Source: Marinobacter pelagius (GTDB taxonomy: Bacteria > Pseudomonadota > Gammaproteobacteria > Pseudomonadales > Oleiphilaceae). Taken from it: a DNA stretch of 64,000 nt. The notes beneath the pieces were generated by a model, which was not told where the DNA came from, did not search any database, and saw nothing but the letters and a program-made list of their open reading frames with translations. A program made the translations under genes and the position numbers. This document shows positions 17,281 through 24,097 of this stretch, piece by piece (within the stretch, counting starts at the first letter, position 1; every line of letters starts with the position of its first letter). The DNA is taken from the NCBI RefSeq assembly GCF_900114925.1, contig NZ_FOUR01000005.1, positions 241,267-305,266 on the forward strand, in the 5' to 3' direction.

Positions 17281-20116
17281 TCTCCTCATTCTGGCGGTCA
17301 TGGTCAGCGGCTGTGGCACCTTCCAGAATTCCTCGACCATTGCCAGCCTCCAGAAGGAACAAAAGCCACTGGAGGATGTGCCCCTGCCGAGGGTAATGCA
17401 CGAAGACGTGCGCCGGGAATACCGGGAACTGCTGGAAACCATCGAGAACCGGCGGCTGTATGAGCAGATCGAACGCCGCATTGCCAGCGTGTACATGCTG
17501 GAGGGCGACTACGACCAGCTTCGCGGTGTGATGCCGGGCGAGGATGGCTACTTCCCCGAAGCGATCACCGCCTATCACCAGCTGCTCAACAAGTACCCGG
17601 ATTCCGAGCGCAATGCCGAGGCCATGTACCAGTTGGCCAAGGCCTACGATCTGGATGGCCGCGACCAGGAAGCCAAGGCTGTGCTGGAAGAGTTCATCAC
17701 CGAGCACCCGCATTCACATCGGCTGGCGGAGGTGTATTTCCGCAAGGGCGACATCCACTTCCGGCACGAGGAGTATGAGCAGGCGGAGCAGGCCTACCGT
17801 TCGGTGGTGGCCATCGGCCAGGAATCCGCGTTCCTGAACAACTCCTGGTATCTGCTCGGCTGGTCCCAGTACAAGCTGTCCGATTACGACCGGAGCCTGA
17901 TGTCCTTCTCCCGCGTCCTCGACCGGCTGGTGCCCGAGGACGGCAAGATCGAGAAGCTGGACAAGGTCAATCGCTCCCTGGTGGACGACACCCTGCGCAT
18001 CATGAGCGTGGGCCTGGCCTATGCCGGCGGCTCCTCGAAGATCGACAGCATGTTCGCCAACCGGCCGGAGGCGAAGAAGTACACCTGGATTCTCTATTCC
18101 AGCCTTGGCCAGCACTACCTGGAGAAAGAGCGGTACGAGGATTCCGCATCTTCTTTCCGGGCCTTCGTGGTGCAGAACCCGGATTCCGAGCGGGCACCGG
18201 AGATGCACGCCGAGATGATCCGCGCCTATGTCGATGGCGAGTTCTCCCAGCAGGTGCTGCCGGAGAAAGAGAACTACGTTCGTAACTACGGCGTTCATTC
18301 CGAGTTCTGGAAGACCAAGCCGGCGGAGGTGAAAGCCAAGGTCATTCCCAACCTGAAGACCTTCATCGACGAACTGGCCCGGCACTACCACGCCACTGGC
18401 CAGCGCCTGACCCGGGAACTGGCGGATGGCGCGATCAAGGCGTCTGCCGTGGCAGCCACCGAGTCCACGCGCCAGACCAGCTTCCTGAAAGCCGCCCAGT
18501 TCTACGGCGAGTTTGAGCAGACTTTCCCGAACGACCCGAAAGTCCCGGAAATGGTCTATATGCGCGCCGAAGCCGCCTTCGATGGTGGCGATTACCCCAC
18601 CGCCATTACCCACTACGAACGTACCGCCTATGAGTTCGGCAATTCCGAATTCGGTGCCGATGCCGGCTACGCCGCCATCATCGCCTACCAGAAAGAGGCC
18701 GAGCGTTTGATGGCTCAAGCGGGTAAGGACAGCGAGCGGCTCCGTGACTGGCGCAGCAAGGGCGTGGAGAGCCAGCTGCGATTCGTGCAGACCTTCCGTG
18801 ATGACGAACGCTCTGGTGCCGTGCTGGCCAAGACGTCGGAAGAGCTGTTCGCCCTGGGCCGTTACGAAAAAGCCCTGGAAGTGGCCACCAGTATCGTCAG
18901 CAAGGCCGGCGAGGTGGATCGCGAGCTCAACCGCACCGCCTGGGGTGTCATCGCCCACAGTCAGTACGAGCTGGCAGATTTTGCCGCGGCCGAGGAAGGC
19001 TACCGCAACCAGCTGCGTTACATCGACCTGGACGATCCGGAGTTCAAGGCAGTGACCGAGCGTATGGCGGTCACCATCTACAAACAGGGTGAACAGGCCC
19101 TGGCCGCCAAGGACCTGGAAGGCGCCATCGACCACTTCCTGCGCATCAAGGCGGTGGCTCCGAAGACCGATGTCCGCGTGGTGGCTCAGTTTGACGCTGC
19201 CACCCATCTGCTGACCCTGGAGGAGTGGGAGCCGGCCCTGACGGAAATGCTCGAACTGCGCCGCCTGTTCCCGAACCACAAGCTGGCGAAGGACCTGGAC
19301 CAGAAGATCGCCTGGACCTACGAGCAGGACGAGCAGTGGCAGATGGCCGCCACCGAGTACGAACAGATTTACCGGACCGACGACCGCGCCGACGTGCGCC
19401 GGGATGCCCTGTTCCTGGCGGCAGAACTGTATGAGAAAGCCGGCAACGAGGACCAGGCCCTGGAGTACTTCAAGAAGTGGGCCTTCGACTACGAGGAACC
19501 TTTCGATACGCGGATGGAAGCCCGTTACCACGTTGCCTACCTGTACGAGCGCCGGGACGACTACCACCGCCACCTGTACTGGTTGCGCCGGGTCATCGAC
19601 GGCCACAACAAGGCGCCGGAGAACTGGCAGTCGGACCGCTCTGCCTGGCTGGCAGCCTGGGCCAACAACAAGTACGGCGACTACTGGCGCATCGAGTTTG
19701 ATCGCGTGCGCCTGAAGCATCCGCTCAACAAGAGCATTCCGCGCAAGAACGAGAAGCTCAAGAACGCCCTGGACCGTTACCAGCAGGCGGCCGACTACGG
19801 CGTGCTCGACCAGACCACCCGGGCCACTTTCAACATTGCCGATCTCTACGGCCAATTTGCACGGGAGCTGATGGACGCGCCGCGGCCCAGTGGACTGAGC
19901 CAGCTGGAAGCCATGCAATACGAGCTGGTGCTGGAAGAGCAGGCCATTCCGTTTGAGGATCTGGCCATCGAAGTGCATCAGGCCAACATCGAGCGCTCCT
20001 GGAGCGGCACATTCAATCCCTGGATCGAGCGGAGTTTCGAGGCGATGGCCAAGCTCAACCCCGCCCGGTTCGACAAACAGGAAGTAAAGGTGGCGTATGG
20101 CGATGGCATCCGTTAA
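17267..20116 (+). CDS. Large TPR lipoprotein
   Basis: A 949-residue lipoprotein, the second largest product in the window. The signal peptide ends in the lipobox VSGC (C16). Many TPR units run through the whole length (e.g. AITAYHQLLNKYPDSERNAE, AEQAYRSVVAIGQESAF and ALEYFKKWAFDYEEP), making a long superhelical rod. It is reminiscent of the TPR lipoproteins GltE/AglT of myxobacterial gliding complexes and of YbgF/BamD-style units. It is probably anchored in the outer membrane and linked to the inner-membrane motor. It overlaps its neighbours on both sides. Confidence 0.65.
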   Translation: MKRSSLLILAVMVSGCGTFQNSSTIASLQKEQKPLEDVPLPRVMHEDVRREYRELLETIENRRLYEQIERRIASVYMLEGDYDQLRGVMPGEDGYFPEAITAYHQLLNKYPDSERNAEAMYQLAKAYDLDGRDQEAKAVLEEFITEHPHSHRLAEVYFRKGDIHFRHEEYEQAEQAYRSVVAIGQESAFLNNSWYLLGWSQYKLSDYDRSLMSFSRVLDRLVPEDGKIEKLDKVNRSLVDDTLRIMSVGLAYAGGSSKIDSMFANRPEAKKYTWILYSSLGQHYLEKERYEDSASSFRAFVVQNPDSERAPEMHAEMIRAYVDGEFSQQVLPEKENYVRNYGVHSEFWKTKPAEVKAKVIPNLKTFIDELARHYHATGQRLTRELADGAIKASAVAATESTRQTSFLKAAQFYGEFEQTFPNDPKVPEMVYMRAEAAFDGGDYPTAITHYERTAYEFGNSEFGADAGYAAIIAYQKEAERLMAQAGKDSERLRDWRSKGVESQLRFVQTFRDDERSGAVLAKTSEELFALGRYEKALEVATSIVSKAGEVDRELNRTAWGVIAHSQYELADFAAAEEGYRNQLRYIDLDDPEFKAVTERMAVTIYKQGEQALAAKDLEGAIDHFLRIKAVAPKTDVRVVAQFDAATHLLTLEEWEPALTEMLELRRLFPNHKLAKDLDQKIAWTYEQDEQWQMAATEYEQIYRTDDRADVRRDALFLAAELYEKAGNEDQALEYFKKWAFDYEEPFDTRMEARYHVAYLYERRDDYHRHLYWLRRVIDGHNKAPENWQSDRSAWLAAWANNKYGDYWRIEFDRVRLKHPLNKSIPRKNEKLKNALDRYQQAADYGVLDQTTRATFNIADLYGQFARELMDAPRPSGLSQLEAMQYELVLEEQAIPFEDLAIEVHQANIERSWSGTFNPWIERSFEAMAKLNPARFDKQEVKVAYGDGIR

Positions 20117-20960
20117 GGCATCCACTCCGGCCGCGTTGCTGGTGCTGACCCTGCTCTCCGGTTGCGCCGGAGTCCTGCCGGTCAAGCAGACCGAATCCGG
20201 GCCGAAAGTGGTTGAATCCGGGCCCGCCGAGGAAGAAACGCAGGCGGATCCGGCCGAGAGCAGCGGCGGCGTGTTCCTGCCGCAACAGGCCTACGATGCC
20301 GAGGGCAAGAAAATTCCCTATGTGCCGGCACCGAACCCGTACACCGAGCAGCCTGCGCCGGTCCCGCCGGCCGCTCAGGCGGCTTTTGCCGATGCCATGG
20401 CGTTGATGGAAGACGGTGATCTGCGGATGGCCCGCAAAGGGTTCTGGGCCATGACCAAGGACTTTCCGGAGCTTTCCGGGCCCTGGGTAAAGCTGGCCGA
20501 GCTCGCCGAACAGCGAAAGAAGCCCGAAAAGGCCCGGGAGTACTACCAGAAGGCGCTGGAGGTGAATCCGGCCAACGTCAACGCCTACCTGAAACAGGCG
20601 GTGTTCGAGCGGCGCCAGGGTGAATTTGCCAGGGCCCGGGACGCGTACCTGGCGGCCCTGAAAACCTGGAACGACTTTCCCGAGGCGCACCTGAACCTGG
20701 CCATCCTCTATGACCTGTACATGAACCGGCCGGAGGAGGCCCAGCCCCATTACGAGGCCTACGATTTCCTGACCGGTGGCTCGGACCCGAAAGTGGCGGA
20801 CTGGCTCATCGAGATCCGCCGCCGCACCGGCATTGAAACCAGTTTCATCGATAACCCACCCCCGGAGCCGGAGGTACCTGCCGAACAGGGCGCTGAAGGC
20901 GAGGCGGTCTCAGCGGATGCCACCGGCGGGGGCTCCCCGGAAACCGAAGAACAAGGCTAG
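20097..20960 (+). CDS. TPR lipoprotein
   Basis: A 287-residue lipoprotein with lipobox LSGC (C23). A Pro/Glu-rich linker (about 30-95) leads to three or more TPR units (KAREYYQKALEVNPANVNAY, then RARDAYLAALKTWNDFPEAH) at about 100-245, and the tail is acidic. It starts 20 bp before the end of the preceding TPR lipoprotein gene. It is probably another outer-membrane-facing scaffold of the same complex. A second in-frame ATG six bases on (20103) could also be used. Confidence 0.65.
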   Translation: MAMASVKASTPAALLVLTLLSGCAGVLPVKQTESGPKVVESGPAEEETQADPAESSGGVFLPQQAYDAEGKKIPYVPAPNPYTEQPAPVPPAAQAAFADAMALMEDGDLRMARKGFWAMTKDFPELSGPWVKLAELAEQRKKPEKAREYYQKALEVNPANVNAYLKQAVFERRQGEFARARDAYLAALKTWNDFPEAHLNLAILYDLYMNRPEEAQPHYEAYDFLTGGSDPKVADWLIEIRRRTGIETSFIDNPPPEPEVPAEQGAEGEAVSADATGGGSPETEEQG

Positions 20961-20986
20961 GCGAAGAACAAGACTAGGAGAGTGCC

Positions 20987-21307
20987 ATGGGAATGCTGAA
21001 TCCAGGGGCCGGCTGGCTCGTTGCGGCGACCCTGTGTCTGGGTGGGGCGATTGTGGCTCCGGCCAGCGCCCAGGAGTCCATCGATCTGGAGAGTACCTTT
21101 GTCGGGGACAAGGAACAGCCGTCGGTGAGTTATTTCATCCCCTGGAAGCCACCAGAGGGACCGGACAACCTGTACCGCTCGATCACGTCGGTGTCCGGCC
21201 GGGTATTCGAAGTGGTGGATCGGGACATACACGCCCGGACCATGCGCTTCTACGACGAACTTTCCCTGGAGGCCCCAGCCGGGCCCTCGGGGCAAAGCAC
21301 TAACTGA
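20987..21307 (+). CDS. Small exported protein of unknown family
   Basis: A 106-residue product with a clear signal peptide cleaved after APASA (about residue 28). The mature part of about 78 residues (VSYFIPWKPPEGPDNLYRSI, then SGRVFEVVDRDIHARTMRFY) has no recognised domain. AGGAG lies seven bases upstream of the ATG. Its position between TPR lipoproteins and the TolQ-like channel implies a periplasmic role in the same complex. Conservation of this small gene at this position in related clusters would be the test. Confidence 0.6.
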   Translation: MGMLNPGAGWLVAATLCLGGAIVAPASAQESIDLESTFVGDKEQPSVSYFIPWKPPEGPDNLYRSITSVSGRVFEVVDRDIHARTMRFYDELSLEAPAGPSGQSTN

Positions 21308-21348
21308 AAATCTGAAACCGAACGAAAAGAAAAGTCTGGAGACCTGCC

Positions 21349-22014
21349 ATGAACGTTTACACAAGCATTGTTTCATTCTTCCAGGAAGGCGGCGCTTTCA
21401 TGTTCCCCATCGCCCTGGTGCTGTTTATCGGCCTGGCCATTGCGGTGGAGCGCTGGGTATTCCTCAAGCGGGCCTACCAATCCAACCGGTCCGCCTACAG
21501 CGAACTGTTGCCGCTGATGAATGAAAACAAATTCGATCAGGCCGAGCAGGCGGCCCAGTCCGGCAACTCCGCGATCTCCCGTCTGATTTCCGTGGGTCTC
21601 GACACCATGCGGGCCTCCCCGCGTCGGGATGACATCCACGCAGCCATGCAGGAAGGCGTGATGGAGAGCATTCCGCGCCTGTCCAAGCGCACCAACTACC
21701 TGTCCATCCTGGCCAACGTCTCCACCCTGCTGGGGCTGCTCGGTACCATCATCGGTCTGATCGCCGCCTTTACCGCCGTGGCCAACGCCGATCCGGCGGA
21801 CAAGGCCACGCTGCTGTCCCAGTCCATTTCGGTGGCCATGAACACCACCGCCTTCGGCCTGATCGCGGCGATTCCGCTGCTGCTGATCCACTCCCTGCTG
21901 CAGAACAAGACCCTGGAAATCGTTGAGAGCATCGAAATGGCCGGCGTGAAGGCCCTGAATACCATCGTTCGCAGCAACCGTCGCGCTGTTAACACGCGTG
22001 AGTCCGACGCCTGA
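21349..22014 (+). CDS. TolQ/ExbB/MotA-type proton channel subunit
   Basis: A 221-residue inner-membrane protein with three transmembrane segments (about 15-36, 120-142 and 160-182). The last two carry the channel signatures LGLLGTIIGLIAAF and MNTTAFGLIAAIP, whose Thr residues line the proton path in ExbB/TolQ. It forms a pentamer around a dimer of ExbD/TolR-like proteins and converts proton-motive force into movement. Two ExbD-like genes follow at once. It resembles AglR of the myxobacterial gliding motor, but it is distinct from the housekeeping tolQ, which would sit with tolA, tolB and pal. Confidence 0.82.
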   Translation: MNVYTSIVSFFQEGGAFMFPIALVLFIGLAIAVERWVFLKRAYQSNRSAYSELLPLMNENKFDQAEQAAQSGNSAISRLISVGLDTMRASPRRDDIHAAMQEGVMESIPRLSKRTNYLSILANVSTLLGLLGTIIGLIAAFTAVANADPADKATLLSQSISVAMNTTAFGLIAAIPLLLIHSLLQNKTLEIVESIEMAGVKALNTIVRSNRRAVNTRESDA

Positions 22015-22033
22015 TCACAGCGGGTAATTCCTT

Positions 22034-22564
22034 ATGTTTACAAAACGCAGAGAACAGGAAGAGGCGGATATCGACATCACGGCGTTCATGAACCTCATGA
22101 TCGTGCTGGTGCCGGTACTGCTGATGAGTATGGTGTTCAACCATATCTCGATTCTGGAGCTCAATCTGCCCGATCTGACCGGTGCCCAGACCGCCAGTGC
22201 CGAAGAGAACCGGCAGCTGGAAGTGGTGGTGCGGCAGTCCGGCATCGAGGTGTATTACCCCAGCGGTAATCTGGTCAAGACCATCGACAAGATTGAGCCC
22301 GAAGCCGAGGGCGAGGAAGCCCGCCACGATTTCCGCACCCTCTCCGAGGTGCTGCAGGAGATCAAACGCCGGCTGGCAGCGAAGAACATTGCCAAGAACG
22401 ATGCCTTGTTGTTGTCCGAGCCGGGCGTCACCTACCAGTCCCTGGTGTCCACCATGGATACCCTTCGGGTCGCGAAGACCGTCGTGGTAACCGATGCGGT
22501 GGATGTCGAGCTGTTCCCGGAGATCTCCCTGGGGGATGCGCCCAAGAAGGGAGGTAAGTCATGA
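22034..22564 (+). CDS. ExbD/TolR-like protein 1, lacking the transmembrane Asp
   Basis: A 176-residue single-pass inner-membrane protein (helix about 15-35) with a periplasmic ExbD/TolR domain. In ExbD and TolR the helix begins with a conserved Asp (…PLxDVMLVLL) that carries protons. The corresponding position here is Asn20 in ITAFMNLMIVL. The neighbouring paralogue keeps the Asp. Its end overlaps the start of that gene by 4 bp, so the two are probably made together and form a heterodimer within the TolQ-like pentamer. Confidence 0.78.
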   Translation: MFTKRREQEEADIDITAFMNLMIVLVPVLLMSMVFNHISILELNLPDLTGAQTASAEENRQLEVVVRQSGIEVYYPSGNLVKTIDKIEPEAEGEEARHDFRTLSEVLQEIKRRLAAKNIAKNDALLLSEPGVTYQSLVSTMDTLRVAKTVVVTDAVDVELFPEISLGDAPKKGGKS

Positions 22565-23070
22565 ACGCGAACGACAAGTTCACGTCCTTTGGCCTCCAGA
22601 GCAGCGCCAAGACCTTCATGAAGCCGGCCAAGCTCAACCTGGTCTCGCTCATGGATATCTTCACCATCCTGGTGTTCTTCCTGCTGTTGAACTCCGGTGC
22701 CAACCAGCTGATCAAGGTCAACGACGTTGCCCTGCCGGACTCGACCGCAGAGGAACGCCCGAAGGAGACCACCGTGGTGACGATCACCGAGGACGACATC
22801 CTGGTGGATGGCCGCCCGGTCGCCACCCTGGATGAGGTGATCGCCTCCGACGGCCTGATTGATGGCCTGATGGAAGAGCTCACGTTCCAGGCCAGCAAGC
22901 GCACGGAACTGACCGAGCGGGAGAAGAGCCTGGGGCGTGCCGTGACCATCCTCGGTGACCACGAAATCCCCTACGCGCTGCTCAAGCGGGTGATGCTGAC
23001 CTGCGCCAAGGCGGACTATCGGGACCTCTCCATGGCCGTTTCACGGGTATCCGGCAGCAGCGGCGCATGA
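22561..23070 (+). CDS. ExbD/TolR-like protein 2, with the transmembrane Asp
   Basis: A 169-residue single-pass protein. About 24 cytoplasmic residues lead to a helix at about 28-45 with NLVSLMDIFTILVFFLLL, where Asp32 matches the proton-carrying Asp of ExbD/TolR. The periplasmic domain ends in the typical LLKRVMLTCAKADYRDLSMA. It is translated in an overlap with the Asn-bearing partner and is followed 13 bp later by the TonB/AgmX-like gene. In the Agl system two such proteins (AglQ, AglS) work with one channel protein, and the same stoichiometry of genes is seen here. Confidence 0.78.
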   Translation: MNANDKFTSFGLQSSAKTFMKPAKLNLVSLMDIFTILVFFLLLNSGANQLIKVNDVALPDSTAEERPKETTVVTITEDDILVDGRPVATLDEVIASDGLIDGLMEELTFQASKRTELTEREKSLGRAVTILGDHEIPYALLKRVMLTCAKADYRDLSMAVSRVSGSSGA

Positions 23071-23083
23071 CAGGAGGGAATCG

Positions 23084-24031
23084 ATGACAGCAATGACAGC
23101 AACACCTTACGACTTTTCATTGCCCTGGGACGCCAGCGGTGACGAGGACAGCCGCTTCAAACGCATTCTCAAACGTTTGTTGCTGCTGCTCCTGCTGCTG
23201 GCAGTGATTTTTCCCTGGCTGCCGCTGCCGGAAATCGACCGGGAGGAAAAGGAGCGGGTCCCCCCGACTCTGGCCAAGGTCCTGATCGAGCAGCGGAAGG
23301 TGGCCCCGCCACCTCCGCCGCCCGAGCCGGTGAAGCAGGAAGAGAAAACCGAGCCCACCGAGGCCAAGAAGGCGGCTCCGGAGCCGGCGCCGGCCAAGGA
23401 AGTGAAAAAGGCCCGGGAGAAGGTTTCGACGATGGGCGTCGCCGCGTTCTCCAAGGAACTGTCAGCCCTGCGCAGCTCCACTGACGTGGCCAAGCTCCAG
23501 GCTGAAAACACCAACGTGAAGACCGGCGCCGCTGCCAAGGCTGCCCGCTCGGTACTGGGTGCCACTTCGGCCAACAAGACCAGTGGTGGGGTGAACAGCT
23601 CGGTGATGAACGATACCGGCTCCGGTACCCAGCTGGCCGGGAAAGGCTCCACCGCGGTGGAAAGCCCCATCGGCGACGGTTCCGGTGGTGGTGGCAGCGG
23701 TGCCAGTGGCAACGGTGGCTCACGCAGCTCGACGGTGGCCGGTGGCCGGGACATGGAATCCATCCGGCGGGTCTTCGAGCAGCACAAGGGGGCCATCTAC
23801 GCGCTCTACAACCGGGCATTGCGCAGCGATCCCGGACTGCAGGGCAAGTTTGTCTTCCACATCGTGATCGAGCCGGACGGCAGTATCTCGGACATCGAGC
23901 TGGTGGACAGCCAGCTGGGCGACCAACGCCTGGAGCTCAAACTGCTGGCGCGGATCCAGATGATCTCGTTTGGCCCGGAAGACGTGGCGGCCACCCCCGT
24001 CAATTACAAGTTTGATTTCATGCCTGGTTGA
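23084..24031 (+). CDS. TonB-like energy transducer with AgmX/PglI-type C-terminal domain
   Basis: A 315-residue protein. It has a short cytoplasmic N-terminus, one membrane helix (about 30-47, leucine-rich), and a Pro/Lys/Glu-rich span (APPPPPPEPVKQEEKTEP, about 66-105). A Gly/Ser-rich linker (about 195-220) leads to a C-terminal domain (VFEQHKGAIYALYNRALRSD and VFHIVIEPDGSISDIELVDS) of the AgmX/PglI type, itself related to TonB. It would couple the TolQ/ExbD-like motor to outer-membrane or periplasmic partners. A second ATG at 23093 is in frame; the first is best spaced from AGGAGGG. Confidence 0.78.
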   Translation: MTAMTATPYDFSLPWDASGDEDSRFKRILKRLLLLLLLLAVIFPWLPLPEIDREEKERVPPTLAKVLIEQRKVAPPPPPPEPVKQEEKTEPTEAKKAAPEPAPAKEVKKAREKVSTMGVAAFSKELSALRSSTDVAKLQAENTNVKTGAAAKAARSVLGATSANKTSGGVNSSVMNDTGSGTQLAGKGSTAVESPIGDGSGGGGSGASGNGGSRSSTVAGGRDMESIRRVFEQHKGAIYALYNRALRSDPGLQGKFVFHIVIEPDGSISDIELVDSQLGDQRLELKLLARIQMISFGPEDVAATPVNYKFDFMPG

Positions 24032-24097
24032 TGAAGGCACCGGGCCCGGCCACTGCCGGGTGCCGGTGCAACGGATGTGCAGGTGGAGAGAGACATC

